The notes under the pieces are model-generated. The model did not search any database. It was not told the DNA's origin and saw only the letters and a list, made by a program, of their open reading frames with translations. Below, in pieces: positions 12,325-23,639 of a stretch of 64,000 bases of DNA. The stretch comes from Tolypeutes matacus. Its lineage: Eukaryota > Chordata > Mammalia > Cingulata > Chlamyphoridae. Numbering within the stretch: the first letter of the stretch is position 1; each line of letters opens with the position of its first letter. The translations under genes were made by a program, and so were the position numbers. Where the stretch lies: positions 35,643,424-35,707,423 of the forward strand of contig JAKSZT010054304.1 in the NCBI GenBank assembly GCA_026826555.1. Reading direction: 5' to 3'.

Positions 12325-13200
12325 TTAGTAATTCATTTATTCATCAGCAAGTATTTCTTGAGTACCCACTAAGAACTGCAGTACCTGGCAAAAAAAAAAA
12401 AGTACTATCTATGAACATGAAAGGATAATTGTTGCCAAGACATAGCAAAAAAAAAAAATGTATGTAGAAATTGCGATAGACAGAAATTCACAAGTGTCAT
12501 GAGTCTTAAAAAGAATTGCAAAATACTATTGGAACATAAAAAAGAGATGTTTTCCCTAATATTGAAGGTAAAGGAAGACTATTGGGGAAATAAATTTTAA
12601 TTTGTGACCAGAATTTATTAGAAATTACCAAAATAGCACATGGGAGTTTTTCATTCGAATGGAAAAGCACACGTGGGAAAATCTGAAAGGAAGAAAGGAT
12701 AGTACACTTTAAGAACTGAAAAATCCACTGTATCTAAGAGTAAATAGTAAGGAGAGATTGAGGTAGGGAGGTCACCATGGGCCAGATCACTCAGAACCAC
12801 ACAGAATTTCTCCTTAAGATCAAAGAAAAGCCATAGGGAAGATTTAAGTGGGTGCCTAACAAAGATTTAAGTGGATTGCAGTGGTAGCGGGAGTCTGCTT
12901 GGGCTAGGAGCAGCTCACTGATAGCATCTCCTCCCAATTCCAAGTTTGCACTGATAGCATGAATTCAGCTATGGTGGAGGTATTACCCTACAGGAATCAG
13001 CACAGAAGAGACTTAATTAATGTGTGGCAAGAAAAGATGTGAGAAGACACATTAGGTGTCTATTGAAGTAATCCAAGTGAGATGTGATTTAAATTTAGAT
13101 TAGGGGATTGTATATCAGGATTAGGATAAATTATACATTTTTTATAAATAATTAGGAAGTTGAGATAGAATTTGATAGATAAGAATTGGGAGGTGAATGG
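12325..13200 (-). repeat. L2-like or other mammal-wide old repeat, antisense
   Basis: The segment starts with the antisense of a typical L2 3' end (TTCATTTATTCATCAGCAAGT, then the GAGTACCCACTA block). It goes on with blocks such as GGGCCAGATCACTCAGAACC and ATTGAAGTAATCCAAGTGAGA that I recall from old interspersed repeats. Two A-runs near 12391 and 12450 interrupt it. The family name is not secure. Confidence 0.4.
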
Positions 13201-13989
13201 GGAAAAGTGGCAAAGAACAATTATCACATTCCTGGCTTGAGCAATTGAATGGGTCGTTCAATTTATGAGGGCCAGAAAGTGTCTAACCACAAAAAAGGGA
13301 TGTGTCTCTATCAGGTGACTGCATATTTTTTCTTACCTGGTCTAAGGTATATAATTCCAACTAACATGCTCTTTTCTTTTCAACTCTAACCTGTGGGCAA
13401 TAAAATTATCAAAAGTAGAATGCAGAAATGGGTTTTATTTTATGAGTTAAAGGAAACATATCAGGGTTAGTTAGTAACCATAAAAGAGTAAACTTATTAG
13501 GCTTTGAAAATATTTTTGTGAGTCCTTAGGGAGAGGCAGGTCAAGCCATGAGGCAACATTGACCTAAGTATGTGCTTCCTTTGACCACAATAGGGATAGA
13601 GATAAGAGCACAGTTGGGGTGGACCAAAGAGATTAACGATCATGTGCCATTCTGATTGCTCATTGCCAGGGGCCTGGAGACATCAAACTTATAAATAATG
13701 AATTAATGCTGAGGAAGAAACTGTACGGATGAAGTAACTAGTAATTAGGGCTGGACAGACCTCAGGAAAAGATCTGGGGAGAAGTATGGGAAGAATTATT
13801 GCCAAAGTCATGAGGACACACTGGGATGAAAATCTGAGTATTTTCCCTACTGATTTGGTCATCAATGCCAACAAAAAAGGTTGTGAATATAATGCCATTC
13901 CATAAATTATATACATTGACATTTCTACCTACAAAACAATCTTCCTAAGAAAATCAGCTTCATTCTAGTGATTGTGTAAATTTGTACAA
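13201..13989. other. No feature recognised
   Basis: AT-rich DNA without a supportable gene. A minus-strand frame of 77 codons at 13689-13922 has no recognisable motif and no coding context. Confidence 0.5.
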
Positions 13990-14100
13990 AAAAAATTAAC
14001 TCCTGTAGAATCACATTCTTTAAGATCACTCAACCAGTAAGTGACTGAGTCAGGATTCAAATCAACCTTCTTACCCCCTTATCCTAACAATGCCACCAAT
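13990..14100 (-). repeat. MIR SINE fragment, antisense
   Basis: The MIR core in reverse is readable: AGATCACTCAACCAGTAAGTG, then GAGTCAGGATTCAAATC. These match the well-known antisense MIR order (allowing for age). From 14101 to 15245 I see only AT-rich DNA and short frames. Confidence 0.55.
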
Positions 14101-15245
14101 GAGATTCAAACTGTTTTATTACATTTTATTTTAAAGATAATGGCATTCATTATAGATAATAATGTTCTTAAAACCAGTTTGCTACCAAACAAAATATATA
14201 TTATCAACAACACAGCAACTACAACAAAAACATTTCCCCATATATTTTAACCTGATGAACCATAAAAATATATATCAGTGGTCTGACACTTGAGCCTATT
14301 CAATAAAAATAATTTTATAAACCATAATCTTTTCATATATATGTAAATAAAATAGTAAAATATTAGAAAATATCATCACCCAAGAAGAAGCAGCTAAGGG
14401 AATACGTGAGGTTCTCAATATATTTTAATTATTTAAAAAATATTTTAATGTAGAAAAAATGTGTGAATAATTTTAATTTGAAACAGTTGCTTTTAATTTG
14501 TTTTATTTTATTTTATTTTATGTTTTACAAAATATGTATTCAATATACTGCTTGTCAAGCCCTGCCAAAATAATTCTGGTACATTATACATACAGACACT
14601 GTCTCAATTTTAAATCAGAAGGAGAATATTTTGGAGAATTAAATGTGGAGAAATATTTGTTGTATTTTGGTTTAGGTTTCACAAGAGAAAGAAAAGTAAT
14701 CTACAATAAACATTTATTCATTGAAAGTGTATAAAACTTAAGTTAAAAAAAATTACCTCCATTCTCCTGGTCAGACTCCATATTAGGGAATTGCATTTTT
14801 CCCTTCTTACAATTTCTTTCCAGCTTTAGCTGCAGTGGTTATCCTTCTTTATTCCTATGCTAAACTACAGTGTAGGGTTCATACATATAATGTGAGGTAG
14901 TAAATTATTTTACCCTCCAGAGAGAGGAGAGGCAAGGAGGAGGGGAAGGAGATGAACTTTTCGCCTCTCTTCTCTGATTCTGGGAATGCTATATGATTTA
15001 ATCACTACATGTTTGAAGTAAAAGCTATTGTGTATGTAATATAATTTTCCCTAAAAATAAAATTTTTAGCTATTACACTATGTACTAGCTGTGGTAAAAG
15101 TACATAGTGTAATACAAAGTACATAATACATATTGTTGAAAACAGTTTCAATAAAATGATCATATACATAGCTATATAATCCATAAAGTTCCAGGCAGGA
15201 AAATAATTGTATGAATTTTAAAGTGTGTATCTGAATACTTCTTGG

Positions 15246-15727
15246 ACAAGTGTGGTAGATTGAATTGTATACCCCAGTTTTGACATGATCTTGGTCTTTG
15301 TCCAAAATTCTCTTGGGTATGGACCATGTAAATAAGATCTCTTCCAGGTGCTACTTCAGTTAAAGTGTGGCCCAACTAAATCAAGTTGGGCTTTAATCTA
15401 GATTACTGGAGTCCTTTCCAAGCAGAGTGAAAGTCAGGCAGAGAGAGAAGCCATGGGGAGTAGCCATAAACCAGAAGTCAATGGAACCTGGAAGAGAAAA
15501 AAGAAGACACTGCCACTGCATTGCTATGTGACAGAAAAGCCAAAGACAAAGGATTGCCAGTGGCCAGCCCCAGACTGCCACAGTCTTTGGGACAAAACAT
15601 TGCCTTGCTGGTTCTTCAACTTTGGACTTCTCTAGCCTCAAAACCATGAGCCAATAAATTCCTATGGTTTAAGCCAATCCATTGTATGGCATTTTTTTTT
15701 CAGGTGCTGAGAAACTAAAACAACAAG
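15246..15727 (+). mobile_element. Solo LTR, ERVL-MaLR (MLT1/MST-like), with 5 bp target duplication
   Basis: The LTR runs from TGTGGTAGATTGAATTG (15251) to ACTAAAACA (ending 15722), so it has the TG...CA ends of retroviral LTRs. It is flanked by the identical 5 bp ACAAG at 15246-15250 and 15723-15727. A poly-A signal-like AATAAA near 15653 is followed by the TTTAAGCCAA block typical of MaLR LTRs. At 472 bp it fits the family size. No internal sequence is attached, so it is a solo LTR left by recombination. Chance frames inside it (15393-15647 and 15453-15635) are not genes. Confidence 0.8.
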
Positions 15728-16435
15728 GTTTAAAGTATATTTTCTTTAGCATGAAAAATTATAAGACCCTGCAATGCATGAACATGCTTTTTGCCAACTG
15801 GTTTGATTCCTATGCAAGATTTTAAATAAAAAACAGTGGAATAGAAAATCTCAGTAACCTCTGCCAAATGATTTGTAATGTAACATCATTCTATAAAACC
15901 ACTAAAGCTGAAGCTGTGCATAATAATGCCTCAGCAATTACACTCCTAAGTATACACTAAGAAAAATGTGTATGTGCATGTGTACCAGTAATATGCACAT
16001 GAATGTTCAATGGGTAAAAAATATCATTATATACAGTAAAAATGAAAAAATATATAATATATAATTCCATTGATAAAAAATGCAAAAAGATATAATACTA
16101 ATTTATGGCATTAAAAGGATGGGATGGTGATTGGGAATATGTTTGAAGGGTTTTTCTGGGATTACTGTTAACCATTTTATATATATTCATCTTGCTTTTG
16201 ACTACACTGTTATTTTCACTGTATGAAAATTTGGTGACTATGTAAATATGATTTGTGACACTTTCTGTACATATATAATTAAGAAGTAGTATATTGACTT
16301 CAAAAATTGTTAATGTATTCATAATGTGAGCCTATCCATCTGTCAAATATCCCTTACCTGTGTTTAGGTAGTTTTAGTAGCACTGATCATGGTGGCTTGG
16401 AGTCCCTTAATTTCTTCAGTGTATGTCCAAGTATT
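15728..16435. other. AT-rich DNA, no gene seen
   Basis: Contains AT-dinucleotide-rich stretches near 16021-16095 and nothing I recognise as a gene or named repeat. Confidence 0.5.
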
Positions 16436-16515
16436 TTTATTTCTGATTCTCCAGCACTTACCATAGTGTTTAACACAGGAAAGATACTCAATAATTGTTT
16501 TTAAACTGAAGAACA
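16436..16515 (+). repeat. L2 LINE 3' end fragment
   Basis: The sequence CCAGCACTTACCATAGTGTTTAACACAGGAAAGATACTCAATAATT follows, with substitutions, the well-known L2 3' terminus, in which a short 'common-to-many' block precedes a CTCAATAAAT-like end. Only the extreme 3' end survives, as is typical for L2. Confidence 0.5.
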
Positions 16516-17104
16516 AAGTTCTGATGTGGATTCCAGGCTCTCATAAATTTAGAATTAGAAAATTATAAGTAGATTATGGTCTTCTACAGACAATTGTTAA
16601 ATAGCAGTGAGATTAAAAAAATGAAATGGAAGAGCCAAAAAGAGAGAAGAGAGAATGCCTTATAAAGTAAACTCAGGAAATTTAATAAAACAGAATCCTG
16701 GGACAATTTTGTTCAGTGGCAGATATTGAATCTACCTCAATTGGCTATATAGGTATCTCTTCATTAAATGAAATACAGAGCTTAAAAATGACTAAATTAC
16801 TGGAGAACATTTAGTTTTCAATTTTTCTTTTTCTTTCCCTTAAATAAGGATGCATATATAAGAAATGTGTGGCATGGTGGACTTTATTACAGCTTCCTTT
16901 AATTATCTGCACATTAGTGGGTTACACTGAATATCTAAGAATCCTTTTCAAGCTCTCATTCAAAGTCAAAGAGACTGAATTCTCTCAGGTTAGTCGCCCC
17001 ACCTCTAATTTCCATTGTACCTATATATCTCTTTCAAAGCTTCTTGCATTCTTTTAATGATTGATTAAATTATCTACATTAATACAAATAGTACATTTAA
17101 CACA

Positions 17105-17240
17105 AATGTCTCTCAGCTACAGTGAAATTTAAGCTCTTGGGGAATAGACACAGGTCTATTTTGTTCACTACTATATCTCCTCCTTCTGGTATATTGGTGG
17201 GCTTAGAGACATAGAGTCATGTTAAGAACAATGTGTTAGC
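17105..17240 (+). repeat. L2 LINE 3' end fragment
   Basis: Readable L2 3' end order: TTAAGCTCTTGGGGAATAGA, ACAGGTCTATTTTGTTCACTAC, then a diverged terminal block. This is an independent old fragment from the one at 16436. Confidence 0.5.
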
Positions 17241-17314
17241 ACTGCATATATTTTGTGATCAACCAAAACTTCACAGAGGTCAGGTCTATACAACTTCAGT
17301 GTTCTTGTTCCATT

Positions 17315-18465
17315 CTTTTTTTCTTTTTTTATTGTGGGTAAAACTCAATTTTCACAATACAAACCAATATTTGTAAAATGATATATAAATATATATGCAT
17401 AGATGTGCATTTGCTTACATAAATGTTATTTTTTATATTTATATATATTTTAAAAGATGCTTAGATTACATAAATGTTACACAAAAATTACAGGGATTCC
17501 CATGTTCCCCTCATCCCACACCTCCCATAACATCCCACATAAACATCATTCATTAGTGTGGCACATCACCTGCAATGGATATACACATCCTGGGGCTTTG
17601 CCACTGAGCATGGACCATAGTTCACATTGTAGACCACACTCTCTTCCACACAGTTCTGCATGGTATATGCTGATGTAAAATGGCATATATCTGTCATTGT
17701 AATGTCACTCAGGATAATTCCCAAGTCCTGAAAAAGCTCCTGTATTACAACTGCTTTTCCCTTCTCTGCCCTGAAAGCGTCTAGTGGCCACTGGCTCACC
17801 TCACTGTTATAATTTCTTCCATTGTTGAATCACAATATGTCTACAACAGAATACCATTAAGTCCACTCTAGTCCATAGCTCTTCCCCCAATCCTGAGGAG
17901 TCTGTTTGGTGAGGTCCACTCCACCTCCAAGTGAGAGTGGGCTTATATCCCAGGTAAAGACAAATGAGTTCATGTGGCTGAGACTTCAAGGAGAGTCGGG
18001 AGGTCATCCCAGACATAACGCTTGCACACGCCTCAGTATGATCTCATAGAATACCAAAGTGGATATCACCCCACACAGATGGGCTCCTGAGGGCTCTGGA
18101 GACACCTAGGTCCTATATAAGGGGGATAGCTCCAGAGATTGATGCCTTATCTGTGGGTTCTACTTTGGAATCTGTGCTCCTAAGAGTGACAGAGTCGGAC
18201 TCAAATAAGTCCTCCCTGCACATGGTCCATAAGTCCCTTCTATTCAAACCTATATGTGATGCTGGAGTTTGTAGGTATACTTCCAGAGACTGGAACCTCT
18301 GGCCTGTCCATGTGCCAACTGTGGAGCTGCAACTCCTACTCTACAGCTCAATGGACTCACCCAAGTCACCTGGTGAGGTGACGATGATGGCAACAGCCAT
18401 CCCAGGGAATGGAGAGAGCCTGCAGCTGCAGGCAGGATAATCCCTTCCACCGTATCCATTTTTTT
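17315..18465 (-). mobile_element. ~1.1 kb retroposon, antisense, with poly-A signal and tail
   Basis: On the minus strand the element ends in a 130 bp AT-rich 3' segment, an AATAAA signal (17328-17333) and an A-rich tail (17315-17327). The same 3' segment occurs on the + strand at 43590-43799, also followed by AATAAA and A-run, so this is a multi-copy retroposed family. The 5' two-thirds is less AT-rich and has only short frames (for example 17807-18016 and 18250-18564, minus) with no recognised domain. It resembles a repeat I recall from armadillo-type genomes, perhaps an L1 3' derivative, but I cannot name it. The right boundary is approximate. Confidence 0.6.
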
Positions 18466-18799
18466 TACATTATTAAAAACTGAGTTTCTGTTGTTAACAG
18501 GATCACAACAAACAATATCATTTAAAAATGTTTCAGTAGTTATTTGAATGTTACTAGCATTCAAATGCAGTCAAGTCACTATGGGGAAATGGTAAATGAA
18601 ATAGCTAACTGAAATTGAGTTTTATGAGAGGTTAGATGAAATAGGAGAATGCATTCTAAATTTAGCTTGGACTAAGGTGGCTCCCTCCATCTTTTTTCTA
18701 CATCTCTTTAGTTCTATGTTATTTACAGGCTGCAACACATATTTGCTCCTAGTATAATTACCTTGATCTTTGTTTACAATTATACTGTTATTTTATTAA

Positions 18800-19060
18800 A
18801 GACAATATGGTGGTTAATTGTGATCTCTGAAGTTAAACTTCTTAGGTTGGAATCTCACCCAGTCACCTATAATGCTCACCGAATGTGTAAATTTAGGCAA
18901 CCTACTTATCTTTGTGCCTCCATTTCTTTATATGTAAGACAGTGAAAATAATAGTACCAAAAACCAAAGACACTTATGAGGGTTGAATGAAATAATAGTT
19001 ATGTTGCCCTCAGAACTGTGCTGCTCAAAGTAAATTCTCAATCTAATATGTAATATTTTT
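18800..19060 (+). repeat. MIR SINE
   Basis: The MIR order is well kept: a TGGTGGTTAA-like start, GTGTAAATTTAGGCAACCTAC, TTTGTGCCTCCATTTCTTTAT, AAATAATAGTACC, TGAGGGTTGAATGAAATAATA, and an end like CTCAAAGTAAATTCTCAATC. MIR is a tRNA-derived SINE amplified by L2 before the placental radiation. Confidence 0.75.
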
Positions 19061-19149
19061 GTAGTTATTATGGAAAATATAAAATAAATGTGTAGTTGAA
19101 GCTATGATGTTTTAGGACACACACAAAAAAAGATAGACAAAGAGCATGG

Positions 19150-19350
19150 GCCAGGTGGTGGGCAGCTCTATACTGAGTTTCTGCTCTGGCTTTCTGAATT
19201 TGTAATATCACTGAGTTAATCTCTCTCACTCTCAATATTCCCATGTTTTAATGGGATTGATAATTCCAATCCTGCACAGGTATTGTGAGAATCTCTTCAA
19301 ATCAAACATATGGCAGTGTCTGGCATGTAAGAGATATTTAAAATTGACAA
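19150..19350 (+). repeat. MIR SINE (second copy, same orientation)
   Basis: The core words TTAATCTCTCTCACTCTCAA, CCCATGTTTTAATGGGATTGA and the terminal CAGTGTCTGGCATGTAAGAG follow the MIR consensus order. It sits about 90 bp after the previous MIR, also forward. Confidence 0.6.
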
Positions 19351-19504
19351 TTTCCTTTTGTTACAGTTAAAATCACACTGTAAGAGCTTTAAAAATGCTA
19401 TTAGATATTAAGTACTCAATCTGCCTTTTATATTTGTCCTTTGGGCATTAAGTGTTCTTTCTCAAATACTCTGCTGTACCTTAAAAGTTAATAAGATACA
19501 GTTA

Positions 19505-19900
19505 TGGGTTCAATTGTGTCTTCCCAAAAGGCATGTTCAAGTCCCAATCTTTGGTCTTGTGAATGTGATCTTATTTGGAAATAGCATCTTTGAAGATATT
19601 ATTAGTTACAACAAGGCCAAACTGGATTAGAGTGGGCCCTGATTCCTATATGGTTGGAGTCCTTATAAGAAAGGTTTGGACACAGGCAGAGAGAGACAAG
19701 GGAGAAGGCCATGTGATGACTGAGGCAGAGATTGAAACCCAAGCCTTGCTGACAAACCACCGGAGGCTAGGAAAAGGCAAGGAGGCATTCTACTCCTACA
19801 GATTTCACAATCCTAGCCTCCAGAACTAGGTAACAAAAATATATGTTGTTTTAAGCCATCCAGGTTGTGGTGCTTTAAGACCTCCCTGGTCAACTAAAAC
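19505..19900 (+). mobile_element. MLT1-type MaLR solo LTR
   Basis: The family words are clear: GTTCAATTGTGTCTTCCC, ATCTTATTTGGAAATAGCATC, GAGTCCTTATAAGAAA, a CCATGTGATGAC block, CCTAGCCTCCAGAACTAGG and TGTTGTTTTAAGCCATCCAG. No internal region is attached. Compared with the LTR at 15251 it is older and its ends are less exact, so I give no target duplication. The 84-codon frame at 19575-19829 is inside the LTR and is not a gene. Confidence 0.8.
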
Positions 19901-21115
19901 GTGGACCCATATACTCAAGAGATAATATGTGAAAATATAGACTTTGCTTCTCTCTAGTGGAATGAATAAACTCATACAGATGACACTTTTTGTTAATCAT
20001 CTATTCTCTAAAATATTTTGAAGATCTTTATTGGATAGACCTTGAAAAATCTTAGAATCATTTATCATAAGAAAGAGGGGTGAATAAAATGCTGGTGAAT
20101 TAACCATTAATGCATTGACTGTACTTGACTGAATAATCAAAACCAAAACTTACATTATAAATGCAGAAGTAAAATGTTACCTTATTAAGAACTCTAGAGC
20201 TATAAAAGCAAATGAAAAATGAAAATAGAAGTTTTGGCATGACTACTATGAGAATGAAAATATTTCTACCATAAATTTACATCTTCCTCTTGATTCAGTT
20301 TCACAATGACAGAAAAGAAAATCTGGATAAAGATATTTAATCTTCCTTATTTGGGAAACAGGTATAAGTAGATGCTATGTAGGTAGACATTTTGCAATGC
20401 AATTATTTTAATATACATAAAATTAAATATCACTTTTAAAAGATATGTATACAAGCCAACCTATCTGTATTACTTTCACTTTACTACTTTAGATTAGAGG
20501 TAGAAATGCCTTTTCATGTTGTTTAATGGTAATTTTTTTTCAAATTATTTTTCATTAGAAACTTTTTACTCTTGACATTAATTGACCAAAAATTTGGATT
20601 CTGGTTTTATTCTATTCCTCCTCTGGATGTGGAGCTCATATTATATTTAATATAAATTTCTAGTACATCTATATCAGCTTCTACTTGGACACACTGAGGC
20701 ATTGCTTCCTTTCATATTAATATAGTTATTATGTAAAAAAAAAAAAAAAGCTGAATCTGAGTTTCCTGATTAGAGTCAGTGCAACCTAAGGATTAAATAA
20801 TAAAATATATTTTTAAAGTATCCCTCTATACCTTCATTATTTTCCCCCAATAAGATTTTATCTATATATTAATTACAATATAATTCTCTTATTGTTTCAG
20901 TTTAACATTACCATTTAAATTATATCTCAACTCAAATTTCTCTTAAAATGTAAATTTTAGTTTAAAGGTTTGATTACTGGTTCATAATAATAAAATTTTA
21001 CTCATGCTTGCAATTTCACTAGGGCTCAAATATTTTCTGGTCCAAACATTCTCCAAATCAAAACTGTGGGTGGGAAATAACAAAAAGATGCATTGAATTA
21101 TCTTGAACCTAGACT
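19901..21115. other. AT-rich DNA, no gene seen
   Basis: Low-complexity AT-rich sequence with an A-run near 20735-20749. No coding or RNA feature is supported. Confidence 0.5.
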
Positions 21116-21235
21116 TAGAAACACAACAATTCTAAACTCCTTATTTCACAGATGAGGTCATCTGAGAGCACAAATGTGAACTACCTCACCGAAAATAATA
21201 TTAACTAGTAAAAACTAGAATCTTGGAGAAGACTT
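21116..21235 (-). repeat. MIR SINE fragment, antisense
   Basis: The antisense core, CTTATTTCACAGATGAGGTC followed by diverged GAGAGCACA and an ACTAGTAAAAACTAGAATC block, matches the order of MIR read in reverse. Confidence 0.45.
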
Positions 21236-21529
21236 TCAAGCAAAACTTGTTAGTTATTATATCTGCCACTAAAAAGTACCTTCCAATTTTTAGAATCTTT
21301 GAGGTATGTTTAGTCAAACTCATATTTCTCACACATTTTTAACAGCTTTTTAGTGATGTATAATACACTTAGACAAGTTCACGTATCACAAGTGTATAAT
21401 AGCTGAATTTTCACAAACTGAACACGCCTATGTAATGAACACTCTCTAATTCCATTTTATGCCCTTAATTTTAAAGTCAAATCTTGAGATTGTTAATTCA
21501 TAAAGCCTTTGTAAGTGCAGGAGAACATA

Positions 21530-21725
21530 ATGGTCAGATTATGGGCTGTAGCATTAGCAAATTTATGCCTGCTATTCAGTGACTGTGTCACATGGCAAAG
21601 CTGATTAATCTCTCAAAACCCAGTGTGGCCTTTTCTAAAAGAGAGATGTTACCCTGCTATACAGGATCCTTGAAATAGAAAAGAGATCATCTAAAATGTA
21701 GAAAATAGGCTTAGCATATAGGGGT
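21530..21725 (+). repeat. MIR SINE fragment
   Basis: Forward MIR order with decay: TCAGATTATGGGCTGTAGCA, TTCAGTGACTGTGTCACATGG, TTAATCTCTCAAAACCCAGT, AAAAGAGAGATG, and a terminal AGGCTTAGCATATAGGG. Confidence 0.5.
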
Positions 21726-22036
21726 CACTTTTTAAAACGTAGTTAGTGCTAGTCCAAGGTCCCTCTAAATCACCGGAGGAATGACTAAACACATTGAGAA
21801 TAGCCTCCCTTGAAATACCACTCATACTTTCCCTTTTTGCATTCCCTCATTCCCACTGAGGGTCCCTTCATCAGGCTAGTCTTCTTATTCCTGGGCAGTC
21901 TCTTAATAGAGAGAAATCACATAACAGTGTTAATTGCTTTATTAAAATTTATGATTCTAACCTTGGCTGGGCATTTTACCTTACTTAGCAATCTTTTTAT
22001 TCATCTCAAATTGGCTTCTCTTCACATTTACTACAG

Positions 22037-22077
22037 TGTATTTATTTATTTATTTGTCTGTTTATTTGTTTGTTTGT

Positions 22078-22120
<43 letters not shown>

Positions 22121-22134
22121 TTTNNNNNNNNNNT

Positions 22135-22184
<50 letters not shown>
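22037..22184. repeat. (TTTA)n tetranucleotide microsatellite with a 10-N gap
   Basis: TTTA/TTTG units run almost unbroken on both sides of ten N bases at 22124-22133. Ten Ns is a placeholder, so the true array length is unknown. The two overlapping 'proteins' across it (149 and 99 codons of repeated F-I-Y-L) are products of the repeat, not genes. Confidence 0.97.
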
Positions 22185-22188
<4 letters not shown>

Positions 22189-22189
22189 T

Positions 22190-23635
22190 CCCTTCAATCC
22201 TTTCATCTTCCTTCAGCCATTTCACACATAGAGGATGTTCTTTCCTCACAGGTTACTGAGATCAAGACCAGGAAGTTTTTTAATTCCTTCAACTCCTTGA
22301 GGCCCCATCTATTTGATGGTCTAGATCTTTCCTAATGGTTCTTGATCCTTCCTGCCTGATCATTCTTCCTTTGAATTCATATTATTGTGTGACTTTCAAA
22401 TATTTCTCTTACTTAATCCTGCAGGCCTCCCAGGACTCATATATTCTTGTATTTTGATATGTTAAGCTCCTTCAATTCAGCCTGATGCACAGATACCTAC
22501 TTCTGATTTTCATTTTTCTTTTTCTTCTTTTCATGAGCTGAATTTACACCAATGAAATCACACCTTTGTAATGTTTATTGGAACATAAAAAGGAGCACAT
22601 TAAAAGAAATAAAATTGGAATGGTCTCTTGATTTTCAGAAGCATTTTTTGATGGATACTAGCATAGTTATGCATTTCACTTTCTATATAAATATTATGAG
22701 TGAAGAACAGCCCGAAGTCATGTGTTTATTTGAATAAAAATCTGTGGTTCTGAATCAAATACTTCGTTAGTTCTTTGGAATTTTGAAGTTTCACCTGAAT
22801 GATCTGAGATTCTTAAAAAATTGCTATTTTAACTCCTCAGATGTTGCAAGAGCAGAGAATTTTCTGAATATAGTACAACTACAGAGTGATGATTGATAAA
22901 AGTACCAGTGGGCTATGTAACTTGCACTAATTTGTTTAGAATATTTTCATACTAGGTGTGAATTATCTCTTTCTAAACCAGGAAGGAAAAAAAAATCACA
23001 AGTTGTAGATGGAATTCAAACTTCATACAACTATGATTGAAACTTTAATTATTCTAAAGTATGCAGAACTATTAAAGCATACTTCAATAATATAAATAGA
23101 AGAAATCTTCAGTCATAGATCTGCATCTACCAGGGTGAGCAGATAAAAAATAATGAGAAAGTGTCAGGGAAAGTTTGTGGGTGGGGAAGAATGATGGAAT
23201 GGTGAAAGAGATTACAGAATTGGAAACAAAGAAAGGCATCCAACTTTCTCAGATCTCTGACACTCACAGATATCTGTAGTGAACTTCTGAAAGTAGTGAA
23301 GCAGAGAACTTAGAAATTCATAAGTAGGTTAAGCACAAAGCAACGTAAGACTGCAGATAGCTATAGGATTTAAGAGTAAGAGAAAGTTATTTTTGTTCTC
23401 ATTCATGAGGAACCATTCTTTTCATTCTTTATAATTTGCATTTCAAATACCATTTGGTTTAAATATCTTTTTCTTTCTGCCTAGATAACTAATGAACTTC
23501 TTGCAATTGGCAGAAACAGAATGTATTTTATTAAATAAAATCATTAAATGTTTCAACATATTGCAATATACGTAAATTTAAAAATCATTCTTACATAAGA
23601 ATTATCCATCCAACACCCAATAAAGGGCTACAGTA
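22190..23635. other. AT-rich DNA, no gene seen
   Basis: No named repeat or gene is evident. A 61-codon frame at 22552-22737 has no motif. Confidence 0.5.
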
Positions 23636-23639
23636 TTTC

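Noticed and set aside
21810..22335. Two overlapping frames (149 and 99 codons) of repeated F-I-Y-L residues
   Set aside because: They are translations of the TTTA microsatellite and cross an N gap; there is no coding signal.
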